The position numbers were made by a program, and so were the translations under genes. A stretch of 64,000 bases of DNA from Lederbergia citri (GTDB lineage: Bacteria > Bacillota > Bacilli > Bacillales > Bacillaceae_C): positions 189,102-253,101 of the forward strand of contig NZ_JAGYPG010000003.1 in NCBI RefSeq assembly GCF_018343625.1. The letters run 5' to 3'. Below the pieces are notes generated by a model. That model was given only the letters and a program-made list of their open reading frames with translations. It was not told the DNA's origin and made no database searches. This document shows positions 26,814 to 35,032 of this stretch, one piece after another (position 1 is the first letter of the stretch; the number at the start of each line of letters is the position of its first letter).

Positions 26814-27863
26814 ATGGAGCACTCTAATACAATTAAACTTACTTCACTATCATCAAAAGGTGGCTGCGGCTGTAAAATAGGTCCTGCTGATTTAGCGGAG
26901 GTCATACGAATGCTTCCTCCTGCTGCCCAAAACCCTGATTTACTTGTTGGTCTTGATACGAGTGATGATGCAGGAGTATATAAATTAAATGATGATTTAG
27001 CAATCGTGCAGACTCTCGATTTTTTTACTCCTATTGTGGATGACCCTTATTCTTTTGGACAAGTTGCTGCAGCAAATGCGATAAGCGACATTTACGCAAT
27101 GGGAGGAAAGCCACTTACCGCCCTTAATATCGTGGCATTTCCAATTGCTACATTAGATAAACGTATTTTAGCGGAAATCTTAAGGGGAGCGGCTGATAAG
27201 TTGCAGGAAGCTGGAGCTACCCTCGTTGGCGGTCATTCCATAGATGATAAAGAACCGAAATTCGGTCTAGCTGTAACCGGTTTGGTGCATCCTGATAAGG
27301 TCCGAACAAATGCCGGCGCAAAACCTGGAGACAAGTTAATATTAACAAAGCCGATAGGGGTTGGAATATTAACTTCTTCACTTAAAAAAGGTTTGTTAAA
27401 TCAAGATGAAATTGAACGTGTGACAAAAGTAATGACAACCTTAAATAAAAGAGCAGCAGAAACAATGGAATCCTTTAACGTTCATGCTTGTACTGATGTA
27501 ACAGGGTTCGGACTGCTTGGTCACTCATTGGAAATGGCGAAAGGAAGCGGTGTAGGGATTCGGATCGTGAAAGAGGAAGTTCCTATTTTAGAAAAGGTGC
27601 GGGAGTTGGCAGAACAGGGCGTCATCCCTGGTGGAACAAAAAACAACTTTGCTCATATACAAGCTTCTGTATCTTTTCCCGAAAATATGGATACAATTGA
27701 CCAATGGATTTTATGTGATGCCGTTACTTCAGGAGGTTTGTTAATCTCTGTTGAAGGAGAAGAGGCGGAAGAACTTTTGTCTAAACTCATTAAGGCAGGG
27801 GTCGAAGCTGCGATCATCGGCGAAATAACGGAAGAGCATTCAGGTAAAATTGTAGTGACTTGA
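26814..27863 (+). CDS. selD: Selenophosphate synthase SelD
   Basis: Makes monoselenophosphate from selenide and ATP, the selenium donor for selenocysteine or 2-selenouridine. 349 residues, the standard length. The N-terminal glycine-rich loop is KGGCGCK, where Cys18 and Lys21 match the essential Cys17 and Lys20 of the Escherichia coli enzyme; the reactive residue is Cys, not selenocysteine. The AIRS-type ATP site follows (DDAGVYKLNDDLAIVQTLDF). mnmH starts 22 bases later, so here the selenium goes to tRNA wobble modification. A TATAAT -10 lies at 26782-26787. Confidence 0.96.
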   Translation: MEHSNTIKLTSLSSKGGCGCKIGPADLAEVIRMLPPAAQNPDLLVGLDTSDDAGVYKLNDDLAIVQTLDFFTPIVDDPYSFGQVAAANAISDIYAMGGKPLTALNIVAFPIATLDKRILAEILRGAADKLQEAGATLVGGHSIDDKEPKFGLAVTGLVHPDKVRTNAGAKPGDKLILTKPIGVGILTSSLKKGLLNQDEIERVTKVMTTLNKRAAETMESFNVHACTDVTGFGLLGHSLEMAKGSGVGIRIVKEEVPILEKVRELAEQGVIPGGTKNNFAHIQASVSFPENMDTIDQWILCDAVTSGGLLISVEGEEAEELLSKLIKAGVEAAIIGEITEEHSGKIVVT

Positions 27864-27885
27864 AGTTGTGAGGGGAAATGATTAT

Positions 27886-28947
27886 ATGTTCCGAGATATA
27901 ACAGTTGAAGACATGATGGTATTAAGGGAAAAAGGGAAGAATGTGCTTATTGATGTTCGATCCCCTTCTGAGTTCAATCATTCCACCATTCCAGGCAGCT
28001 TAAATATTCCATTGTTTAATGATGAGGAAAGAGCAGAAGTCGGGACATTATACAAGCAAGTAAGTCCGGAAGCAGCTCAAGAGCGCGGGCTTGAAATTGT
28101 GTCTGCAAAGCTCCCTGATTTTATAAAAGCATTTAAACAATTAGATAAAGAGATAACCGTTTTTTGTTGGCGTGGAGGCATGAGAAGTAAAACATCTGCA
28201 ACCGTCTTAGATTTGATGAATGTAAAGGTGAATCGATTGCAGGGGGGAGTCCGCGCATATCGAAAATGGGTTGTCAATAAAACAGAGAGAATGGATCTTC
28301 CGCAGAAAGCTTATGTTCTTAATGGAAATACAGGGACAGGGAAAACGCTCATTTTACGAACACTTCAGAAGGAAGGCTACCCAGTAATTGATCTAGAAGA
28401 AATGGCCAATCATCGAGGATCCATATTTGGCCAAATCGGATTGCAGCCGCATAATCAAAAAACGTTTGATTCCCTTTTAATAGAACGCTTAGAGCAATTA
28501 AAAGATTCATCGTATGTATTGTTTGAAGGAGAAAGCAAACGAATTGGAAGAGCGGTATTGCCAGATGCCTTTAGTGATTTTAAAGAAAAAGGGATACAAA
28601 TATTTATAGAAATGCCAATAGAGGAAAGGATCCAACATATTCTGGAGGACTATCAACCTTGGAAATACAAAGGGGAATGTATGGAGGCATTTCGGAAAAT
28701 AAAATCTCGCATCCACACTCCAATAGCAGCCCAAATAGAGGAAGGTTTAAAAACGGAGGAATTTTCTTTAGTAGTAAAACTACTATTAGAGTATTATTAC
28801 GATCCCCGTTACAAATTTTCAGCCGACCAATATCCAGATAGTCATAAAGTAACGTTACAAGTTCAAAATGTAGGCGAGGCGGTTGAGAAGATTAAAAATT
28901 TGATTGGTCAGAGTTCGCAAAAGGGAAAAAGAGTGGCTTCTATTTGA
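27886..28947 (+). CDS. mnmH: tRNA 2-selenouridine synthase MnmH (SelU/YbbB)
   Basis: Replaces the sulfur of 2-thiouridine at the wobble base of tRNA-Glu, -Gln and -Lys by selenium, through a geranylated intermediate, using selenophosphate from SelD. 353 residues: N-terminal rhodanese domain with catalytic Cys94 in VFCWRGGMRSK, then a P-loop domain with GNTGTGKT (147-154). ATG 27886 is preferred since AGGGG lies 10 bases upstream; the GTG at 27868 has no site. It is the second gene of a selD-mnmH operon. Confidence 0.95.
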   Translation: MFRDITVEDMMVLREKGKNVLIDVRSPSEFNHSTIPGSLNIPLFNDEERAEVGTLYKQVSPEAAQERGLEIVSAKLPDFIKAFKQLDKEITVFCWRGGMRSKTSATVLDLMNVKVNRLQGGVRAYRKWVVNKTERMDLPQKAYVLNGNTGTGKTLILRTLQKEGYPVIDLEEMANHRGSIFGQIGLQPHNQKTFDSLLIERLEQLKDSSYVLFEGESKRIGRAVLPDAFSDFKEKGIQIFIEMPIEERIQHILEDYQPWKYKGECMEAFRKIKSRIHTPIAAQIEEGLKTEEFSLVVKLLLEYYYDPRYKFSADQYPDSHKVTLQVQNVGEAVEKIKNLIGQSSQKGKRVASI

Positions 28948-28985
28948 GTGGATGCGTTTATATAAGTCACGAATTACTATTGATG

Positions 28986-29095
28986 CCCTTAGGTGAAGGG
29001 TAGAAAGAGTACTAAGGTCACCTAACGCTGTATTTGTGCCCTTAGTGAAGGAAAAAGAGTACTGAAGGTCACCAATCCTATATTGGTGACCTTCG
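28986..29095. repeat. Two tandem ~53-bp hairpin units between convergent genes
   Basis: Two direct copies start CCCTTAGG and CCCTTAGT (28986 and 29039). Each has an AAGAGTACT box, then a hairpin. The second is nearly perfect, GAAGGTCACCAAT pairing with ATTGGTGACCTTC; the first is decayed. Read on the minus strand, hairpin 2 is followed by CTCTTTTT. It may terminate transcription between mnmH and the DUF898 gene. Confidence 0.65.
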
Positions 29096-29122
29096 TAGAT
29101 AAAAAAGTAATGTTAAGTCCCC

Positions 29123-29467
29123 TTAATTGGCAAAAGTAGTATTGCGAGCTTTCCAGTCTTCTAGCTTTATGAACACCCAGAAACCATAGATTCCGAAAGT
29201 TATAAGTGTAAAGAACCACCATTTGATCCAATGACCAAATAAACCGATTGCGGAGCCGTGAAACTTCATACGTTTGCCCTCAATAACAGTATGATTAATC
29301 TTCCATCCATAAATCATTGTAATTGACCATGGGTAACAAATACCAATAGTGCAAACGGTTACAATAATACCAAGGATAACCCATCCTATATATTGAAAAA
29401 GTCCGCCGTCGAAATATGAGCTTCTTCCTTTCCCTATTTCTAGATTCCCTTGATTGTTTGTTGTCAA
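29123..29467 (-). CDS. DUF898 family membrane protein
   Basis: A 114-residue membrane protein related to the YjgN/DUF898 family. Segments WVILGIIVTVCTIGICYPWS and GHWIKWWFFTLITFGIYGFW are the two membrane helices, separated by the typical KINHTVIEGKRMKFHG loop. Function unknown. The start is TTG 29467, with GGAGGG 7 bases upstream and no better alternative. It stands alone. Confidence 0.82.
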   Translation of the reverse strand: MTTNNQGNLEIGKGRSSYFDGGLFQYIGWVILGIIVTVCTIGICYPWSITMIYGWKINHTVIEGKRMKFHGSAIGLFGHWIKWWFFTLITFGIYGFWVFIKLEDWKARNTTFAN

Positions 29468-29597
29468 TGATATCCCTCCACTTATTTTTAAAATTCCAAC
29501 TTCTACTAGTGATAACTCTTGCTATATATACTTGTTTATTCGACAAATTGTAGGTAAATCCTCCTAAAAATGAGGGGAATATTACCTATGAAAAAGT

Positions 29598-29638
29598 AAA
29601 CAAAAGAAGAAGATACAGAATTACCCGTATCTTCTTCT
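29598..29638 (-). terminator. Terminator of the His-rich protein gene
   Basis: Reading leftwards, a 12-bp perfect stem (29605-29616 with 29627-29638) is followed by TTTGTTTACTTTTT. Confidence 0.85.
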
Positions 29639-29647
29639 GCTCTTTAC

Positions 29648-29902
29648 TTAGTACTTCTTCTTGTGGTGATGCTTATGATGGCCATAGTGCGTCATGTGAT
29701 AAGGTGAGATAGCTTGATTCTGAAGCTGAATCTGGGTTTGATCTAATCCATAATGATGGTGCCCATGATGATGCCCATGATGGTGGTGCCCATGATGATG
29801 GTACCCATGGTGATGATGTCCATAATGCTGCATTGGATAACCTTGGTAACCCATAGGGTAGCCCATAGGCATTCCTGGATATCCGTAAAATTGTCTTTCC
29901 AT
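29648..29902 (-). CDS. His/Gly/Tyr-rich protein, probable spore coat component
   Basis: An 84-residue protein of unusual composition: an N-terminal Tyr/Pro/Met/Gly part (YPGMPMGYPMGYQGYP), a central run of HHHGHHH-type repeats (about residues 27-50) and a His/Lys-rich tail. Similar His-rich, Tyr-rich low-complexity proteins (CotD-like) occur in Bacillus spore coats, which is the basis of the call; metal binding is also likely. GAGGTG lies 6 bases before the ATG. It has its own terminator. I did not find a clear sigma-K promoter. Confidence 0.7.
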   Translation of the reverse strand: MERQFYGYPGMPMGYPMGYQGYPMQHYGHHHHGYHHHGHHHHGHHHGHHHYGLDQTQIQLQNQAISPYHMTHYGHHKHHHKKKY

Positions 29903-30078
29903 TTAATCACCTCGATGTTATATTCTCTATCCAGTTTATGTCCAAGGGCAAAAGATGAAACCTGTCATAACTGGAAATGGGTGAAAAACGGTGATTTTGG
30001 GGAAAACGCCGATAAATAAGTTGGGCAGATGTTACAAAAAATATGCAATTTTACCAAAATTCTTATGAGAAAAATCAT

Positions 30079-30107
30079 TTGAAAGGATTATAAAAAAGTA
30101 TTATTAT
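30079..30107 (+). promoter_or_regulatory. Promoter of the tRNA locus
   Basis: TTGAAA (30079-30084), 17 bp, TATTAT (30102-30107), just upstream of the tRNA relic and tRNA-Ser. Confidence 0.7.
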
Positions 30108-30124
30108 TTTTATGTAAGCTCTAT

Positions 30125-30180
30125 GCTGTGTAGGACAGTTAGTAGGGAAGGGGTCGTAGGTTCAAGTCCTATCACCAGCA
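30125..30180 (+). pseudogene. tRNA relic lacking the anticodon arm
   Basis: The 3' half is a good tRNA: T arm GTAGG-TTCAAGT-CCTAT and acceptor strand CACCAGC plus a discriminator A. The 5' part GCTGTGT only partly pairs with it. A D-loop-like CAGTTAGTAGGG follows directly on the variable region, leaving about 56 nt and no anticodon stem. CCA is not encoded. Probably a deleted tRNA gene, still behind an active promoter. Confidence 0.6.
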
Positions 30181-30192
30181 TCCCGCATATTT

Positions 30193-30285
30193 GGAGAAGT
30201 ACCCAAGTCTGGCTGAAGGGGACGCACTCGAAATGCGTTAGGGCGGGCAACTGCCGCGTGGGTTCGAATCCCACCTTCTCCGCCA
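30193..30285 (+). tRNA. tRNA-Ser (anticodon CGA)
   Basis: A 93-nt class II tRNA: acceptor GGAGAAG pairs with CTTCTCC, anticodon loop CTCGAAA in a CGCA/TGCG stem gives anticodon CGA (codon UCG), a long variable arm (GGGCGGGCAACTGCCGC), T loop GTTCGAATC and an encoded CCA end. All parts fit a bacterial serine tRNA. Confidence 0.95.
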
Positions 30286-30292
30286 TTAAAAA

Positions 30293-30751
30293 CTAGATTA
30301 ATTTCTTGATATCCAAAATGGTTTGTAAATGCATTCCTTCATGAAAAATCGTACGAATCAGTACTTGTTCAATCGTATGCATCCCCATTTCTGTAGGTGA
30401 AAATTTCTCTTCTAATCTATTTCCGTACTCTCTTTTTATTTCATTAGGCTGGTTTTCTAATAGAATTTTAAGTTCATCGAAAGAAGGAGTTTCATTTGTA
30501 AAATTCTTAGGTGATGTTCCAAATCCAAACCATTTATTGAATTCTTCCGGTACAGCTGTTTCCTCTTTAGTTACAGCTTGAATCCATAAATATTGGTCAA
30601 GATAAAGATGCCCTAAGTTCCAACGGATATTATTATTGAATCCTGCTGGTATGATCTCTGCCTTTTCTTCTGAAACATCTTTCAAAACGCTTAACACATA
30701 ACTTCGATACGTTTCCAGCTGTTTAAATAATATGTCATGCCTTTGCTCCAT
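30293..30751 (-). CDS. DinB family protein
   Basis: A 152-residue four-helix-bundle protein of the DinB/YfiT metal-dependent superfamily. Putative metal ligands: His in NLGHLYLDQYLW and the pair in FHEGMHLQ. Members include thiol-dependent transferases; many are stress-induced and of unknown activity. GAGGTG lies 8 bases before the ATG. It is convergent with tRNA-Ser, ending 8 bases after it. Confidence 0.85.
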   Translation of the reverse strand: MEQRHDILFKQLETYRSYVLSVLKDVSEEKAEIIPAGFNNNIRWNLGHLYLDQYLWIQAVTKEETAVPEEFNKWFGFGTSPKNFTNETPSFDELKILLENQPNEIKREYGNRLEEKFSPTEMGMHTIEQVLIRTIFHEGMHLQTILDIKKLI

Positions 30752-30821
30752 ATAAAAAACACCTCTTTGCGTTTAATACCCATTACATTCAAGTAAATAA
30801 TCTCTTTTTCCTGCATAAAAT

Positions 30822-30858
30822 CAAAAAGCTCTGATCTCAAAAAAAGATCAGAGCTTTT
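30822..30858 (-). terminator. Terminator of the small lipoprotein gene
   Basis: A perfect 14-bp stem (AAAAGCTCTGATCT with AGATCAGAGCTTTT) around a 7-base A-rich loop, with T runs on the minus-strand exit. Confidence 0.88.
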
Positions 30859-30864
30859 CGTTTA

Positions 30865-31212
30865 CTATTTTTCTGGACGGAAAATCTTGTTATAAGTCAG
30901 ACGATCTTCTTCAAGATCTCTGATTTGTAAGATATTTCTTGTCTTTAAATAAAAACTTTTAAAGCTTTTTCCATTCTCATTTTCAAACAAAATGACACGC
31001 TCATCATCATTGTCGCTTTCGAGGCTTTCTTTGTATGTAGCGCTAGGAATATATTCTTTGACAATGGAATATTCAGGGTACTTTGCTAATTCGCTTGTTT
31101 CGGATGCGTTATTTTCTACCGCGGCATCCTTTTTTTCTGCAGGTTTTTCATTGTTGCTGCAGGCAGCTGTTAGCAATAAAGTACCCATAATGATAAATAA
31201 TAGTTTCTTCAT
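30865..31212 (-). CDS. Small lipoprotein of unknown function
   Basis: A 115-residue secreted lipoprotein. Signal MKKLLFIIMGTLLLTAACSN gives a lipobox TAAC with Cys18, followed by a Lys/Glu/Ala-rich linker and a compact acidic domain of about 65 residues. GGAGATGAC lies just upstream of ATG 31212; the longer frame to 31266 lacks a ribosome site and would mask the signal peptide. No family recognised. Confidence 0.8.
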   Translation of the reverse strand: MKKLLFIIMGTLLLTAACSNNEKPAEKKDAAVENNASETSELAKYPEYSIVKEYIPSATYKESLESDNDDERVILFENENGKSFKSFYLKTRNILQIRDLEEDRLTYNKIFRPEK

Positions 31213-31373
31213 GTTGTCATCTCCGTTTTTCTTTTTGAAATTTTTCCAAAAATAAATCCCAGACATTTATAATTGGATTAGGCCTTTTGATATAATAACT
31301 CGTTTAAAATTATATTGCAATATCTTTGCTTGATTGTTCAAAATTCTTTAAAAAAGAAAAAGTAGGCGAAATT

Positions 31374-32114
31374 ATGGGAAAAATCTTAGAAGTCGATTTA
31401 TTTTATCCAATTCAAAATTATTTTAAAATAATAGGCTATGAAGTTTATGGAGAGGTGCACCATTGTGATGTGGTTGCCATAAAGGATGATCACTTAATCA
31501 TTGTTGAATTAAAGCGATCCTTAAATATTGATCTCCTTATCCAAGCTACAAAAAGGCAGCGCCTTACGGATACGGTTTATATAGCAATTCCAAAACCTAA
31601 ATTTAGTTTACGAACAAAAAAGTGGAAGGATATTTGTTACTTGGTTAGACGATTAGAACTAGGACTTATTGTTGTTTCGTTTCAAAAGTCAGGTGCATTT
31701 GCCGAGGTTAAAATAGATCCCGGTCCTTTCGATCGAAATAAAAGCATGCAGTTTAGCAAGAAAAGAAGAGAGAATCTTATTAAAGAAATAAAAGGAAGGC
31801 ACGGAGATTACAATGTGGGAGGCAGTACTCAGACAAAAATAATGACGGCTTATAAAGAAAATTGCATTCATATTGCATGCTGTCTAGAACATTTTGGTCC
31901 ACTCTCTCCAAAAAACTTGAGAGAATTGGGAACGGGAGATAAAACTCCTTCCATCCTTCATAAAAATTATTATGGCTGGTTTGAAAGAGTAAAAAGAGGG
32001 ACATATATCATTAGTGAAAAAGGAAAAAACGAATTGAAGTCGTATCCAGAAACCAGGAATTATTATTATGGAATAATCAGTAAGACTGAAACTTCTTCCT
32101 TTAATACCCCGTAA
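31374..32114 (+). CDS. DUF2161 (PD-(D/E)XK-like) protein
   Basis: A 246-residue cytoplasmic protein. The N-terminal 100 residues contain CDVVAIKDDHLIIVELKRS, with Asp, Glu and Lys spaced as in PD-(D/E)XK nucleases; this matches the DUF2161 family, annotated as putative phosphodiesterases. The C-terminal 70 residues (GPLSPKNLRELGTGDKTPSI onward) look like a winged helix. Suggests a DNA- or RNA-processing enzyme of unknown role. ATG 31374 has only a weak GTAGGCG site. Followed by a coiled-coil gene after 21 bases, probably in the same operon. Confidence 0.75.
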   Translation: MGKILEVDLFYPIQNYFKIIGYEVYGEVHHCDVVAIKDDHLIIVELKRSLNIDLLIQATKRQRLTDTVYIAIPKPKFSLRTKKWKDICYLVRRLELGLIVVSFQKSGAFAEVKIDPGPFDRNKSMQFSKKRRENLIKEIKGRHGDYNVGGSTQTKIMTAYKENCIHIACCLEHFGPLSPKNLRELGTGDKTPSILHKNYYGWFERVKRGTYIISEKGKNELKSYPETRNYYYGIISKTETSSFNTP

Positions 32115-32135
32115 AATATGTAAGGGGGTGTCTCT

Positions 32136-33086
32136 ATGAGGCAAGATATATACGAACGGCAATTGGAACTGACGACGAAAAGATCTGAACGAGATCGTAT
32201 TAAGCGTCGCTTAGATGGAGCAGAAAGAAGATTACATGAAGCAATTGCAATGCGAGATAGGCTATATCGACAATTAACTAAGGAACAACAAGATATCATT
32301 AAGCTCGGGAAGTTTTCATTTATGAATAAAATAAAGTCATGGACGGGAAAATGGGACGAACAGATGGAGAAGGAGTTGTCCGAGGCTGCCGAAGCGGAAT
32401 TAAAATATAATGAAGCAGAAAAGACAGTAATGGACCTTAAAGCAGAGACGGAGAGTTTGCAAAAGGAAATGCAAAATCCTGACTTTTTATACATTGATGA
32501 GGATTGGACGGACTTTTTAAAAGAAAAGGAAGCTTGGATAAGACAAAATGACTCGATTGCCAGCAGTACCCTGCAAAAGATTGCAGATGAGAGAGTAACG
32601 CTTAAATCCATACTGCGTGAAATAGGAGAAGCGCAAGATGCAGGGCGTAATGCAATGCATTTGCTCAATGCCGCTCTTGATCAGTTAGGTTCCGCCGAAG
32701 GAACATCGTTGTGGGATACATTTTTAGGTGGAGGGATTATTGTATCCGCCATCAAATATTCCCAAATTAATAGTTCCGATGATCTGATCCATCGTGCGCA
32801 GCGAGCTTTACGCCTTTTTGAAACTGAATTGATGGATGTGCAAAACGTTACAACGGAATCACTCACAATTAATAAAAAAGATTTTTACAATTTTACAGAT
32901 ATATTTTTTGATAATATCTTTTCCGATTGGGCTGTTCATTCGCGGATAACTGATGCAAAAGGTAAGCTAAAGCAGGTCCTTCATGAAGTGCGTCGTATCC
33001 AAGATGGATTGTCCAGAAAACGAGATGAGATCAATCATCAACTGCAAAGATTAGATACTCAGGAACAGGACATTGTTATTTCATAA
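32136..33086 (+). CDS. Coiled-coil protein of unknown function
   Basis: A 316-residue, highly charged protein: a long N-terminal coiled coil (about residues 1-130), a hydrophobic glycine-rich patch TFLGGGIIVSAIKYSQ in the middle, and a second coiled coil at the C-terminus (KLKQVLHEVRRIQDGLSRKR). There is no signal peptide and only the one short hydrophobic patch. GGGGGTG is well placed before the ATG. It lies 21 bases after the DUF2161 gene; no family is recognised. Confidence 0.75.
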   Translation: MRQDIYERQLELTTKRSERDRIKRRLDGAERRLHEAIAMRDRLYRQLTKEQQDIIKLGKFSFMNKIKSWTGKWDEQMEKELSEAAEAELKYNEAEKTVMDLKAETESLQKEMQNPDFLYIDEDWTDFLKEKEAWIRQNDSIASSTLQKIADERVTLKSILREIGEAQDAGRNAMHLLNAALDQLGSAEGTSLWDTFLGGGIIVSAIKYSQINSSDDLIHRAQRALRLFETELMDVQNVTTESLTINKKDFYNFTDIFFDNIFSDWAVHSRITDAKGKLKQVLHEVRRIQDGLSRKRDEINHQLQRLDTQEQDIVIS

Positions 33087-33100
33087 TATATGCAAATACT

Positions 33101-33141
33101 AACACGTATGAAAAAAATCCACATTTTCATACGTGTTTTTT
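33101..33141 (+). terminator. Terminator after the coiled-coil gene
   Basis: A perfect 14-bp stem (33101-33114 with 33124-33137) followed by TTTT. Confidence 0.92.
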
Positions 33142-33302
33142 ATGTGTAGGGTTTTGTCTTTGTTTTTGCGTTTATATATATGACATGTACAAGTTAACAA
33201 AAATCAGTCTCTGGTCTTAGTCAATCATTAGACTGTGGCGGGGTTCGGCGCTTCAAATTATTTCGTATGATAAAAGGGAACCATTGAAAGGATTGAGCAA
33301 TC

Positions 33303-34427
33303 ATGCAAAAGATTTTATTTTTCCCACTATTAAAAATGCCTTCTGGACATCATCAAGTTGCTGATACACTTACAAGTTATATAAAAAAAAGGGATCCAAG
33401 CATCATTTGTAAAAAAATAGATTTATTGAGTGCTTGGAATCCAGTTGTTGAAAGTGTCGTGACTCAGGTCTACCTTGAATGGATTCATTATTTTCCTAAA
33501 TCATATGCATGGACGTATCGTCAAATGGCGAATACTTCAAAACCCACGCGGTCCTATAAATATTATGAAATATTATTTATGAAAAAAATGAAGCAAATAG
33601 TATTGGAGGAAAAACCCGATCTTATCATTTGTACCCACGGTTTTCCGTCCTACATTCTTAGTAAATTAAAAATGGATAATCAGGGTATCCCACCTGTTAT
33701 CAATGTGTATACAGATTTCTTCATTAATGATGTGTGGGGAAGAGAAGGGATTGATTATCATTTTGTGCCTAATCAAAAGGTAAAGAATGATCTCATTCAC
33801 AAAAATGATATTCCAGAGGATCAAATTTATGTAACGGGAATTCCGACTGCTGAACAAATAGAAGAGAGCTTTAGAACGAGGAAGACAAATACACGTTATC
33901 GGGTCCTTGTTTCAGGAGGAAGTGTCGGACTCGGCAATATCATGGACTTAATGAAGCAACAGAAGGATGGCTCGGATGTTGAATATCTCGTTTTATGTGG
34001 GAAAAATCAACATTTATTTCGAAAAATTGAAAAGTTGAATAATCCAAATATCTACCCACTTCCATATATCACTTCAAGAAATGAAATGAATCAATTATAC
34101 GACGAGGTGGATGCTATCGTGACTAAGCCAGGTGGTGTAACGATAAGTGAGGCAATGAAAAAAAGGCTGCCCATATTTATCCATTCGGCGCTTCCGGGAC
34201 AAGAAGAAATCAACCTACAGCAATTAAAAGAGCTAAAACTAGTAAATGAATTAAAGCAAAATCAATCACTTTCAGAACAAATAACAGATTTTTTCAATAG
34301 CTCTTCATTTAATCAATTTCAACATTCATTGAAGTCTTATTTAATGGAAATAAAACATGGTGATCCCGACAATATTTCAAAAATAATTCATTCCGTTATG
34401 GTTCAAAAAAGGATTACAGTTCGATGA
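33303..34427 (+). CDS. MGDG-synthase-like glycosyltransferase
   Basis: A 374-residue GT28-type glycosyltransferase related to MurG, plant MGDG synthase and Bacillus UgtP. The N-terminal acceptor domain starts LFFPLLKMPSGHHQVADTL (the GxGH-like loop of the family). The C-terminal donor domain contains ITSRNEMNQLYDEVDAIVTK and PGGVTISEAMKK, which bind the UDP-sugar. It probably glycosylates a membrane lipid at the inner leaflet. The gene overlaps a DedA flippase-like gene by 4 bases and lies in a three-gene operon with a patatin lipase, all consistent with lipid remodelling. Confidence 0.87.
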   Translation: MQKILFFPLLKMPSGHHQVADTLTSYIKKRDPSIICKKIDLLSAWNPVVESVVTQVYLEWIHYFPKSYAWTYRQMANTSKPTRSYKYYEILFMKKMKQIVLEEKPDLIICTHGFPSYILSKLKMDNQGIPPVINVYTDFFINDVWGREGIDYHFVPNQKVKNDLIHKNDIPEDQIYVTGIPTAEQIEESFRTRKTNTRYRVLVSGGSVGLGNIMDLMKQQKDGSDVEYLVLCGKNQHLFRKIEKLNNPNIYPLPYITSRNEMNQLYDEVDAIVTKPGGVTISEAMKKRLPIFIHSALPGQEEINLQQLKELKLVNELKQNQSLSEQITDFFNSSSFNQFQHSLKSYLMEIKHGDPDNISKIIHSVMVQKRITVR

Positions 34428-35032
34428 TTCAACAATTTTTGGAATGGCTCAATACAATCGGAATACCAGGCTTATTTATTGTAATGTTTTTAGAAGGTTC
34501 TTCCCTGCCTTTTCCAGGATTAATCGTTGTCCTTTCATATGGCTATGTTCTTTCGCCAGGCTATGTACAGACAATATTTATAGCGATCGGGATGGCTATC
34601 TCGTACAGTTTATCAAGTTTAATACCGTATTTTTTAGGGCAGAAGCTCGAGAGGTATTTTCCGCAGCGATTCAAAAAAGGTTTGGAGAAGGGTACCGCAT
34701 ATTTTAAGCGTTATGGAATTTGGAGCATCGCGTTATCGAGGCCATTTGGAATTGGGAATTATATTTCTTATGTGGCTGGTATAAGCAAAGTGAACTTTTT
34801 CAAATACTTATTTTTAACATTTGTCGGGATTTATCCTTGGTCTTATGTAATGGTGCTGCTAGGTGATTATTTTAAGGGGAATTATGAAGCATTTAAAAAT
34901 TATTTCAGCTCATTTGGTCTATACGGGTATGGAGCTGCGATTGTTGTCATATTAACAATATTTGTATTTTATAAAACGAAACAGAAAAAAAGGGTTTTAA
35001 CTGAGGTAAGAGAGGGAGGTCACGGGAATTGA
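34424..35032 (+). CDS. DedA family membrane protein
   Basis: A 202-residue DedA (SNARE-associated) protein, with the signature FLEGSSLPFPGLIVVLSYGY and SRPFGIGNYISYVAGISKVN. Several DedA proteins translocate lipid carriers such as undecaprenyl phosphate or phosphatidylethanolamine. It starts in the stop of the glycosyltransferase gene (ATGA) and its own stop overlaps the TTG start of the patatin gene. One of two DedA proteins in the window. Confidence 0.9.
   Translation: MIQQFLEWLNTIGIPGLFIVMFLEGSSLPFPGLIVVLSYGYVLSPGYVQTIFIAIGMAISYSLSSLIPYFLGQKLERYFPQRFKKGLEKGTAYFKRYGIWSIALSRPFGIGNYISYVAGISKVNFFKYLFLTFVGIYPWSYVMVLLGDYFKGNYEAFKNYFSSFGLYGYGAAIVVILTIFVFYKTKQKKRVLTEVREGGHGN

Noticed and set aside
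26814..26880. Selenocysteine in SelD
   Set aside because: The active-site codon is TGC/TGT (Cys), not TGA, and no SECIS-like hairpin is needed.
28948..29122. Riboswitch for selenium or a metal
   Set aside because: The structured repeat lies downstream of mnmH and faces convergent genes, not in a leader.
29753..30019. Met-rich frame opposite the His-rich gene
   Set aside because: It is the reverse complement of His codons (ATG/CAT); no ribosome site or homology-like features.
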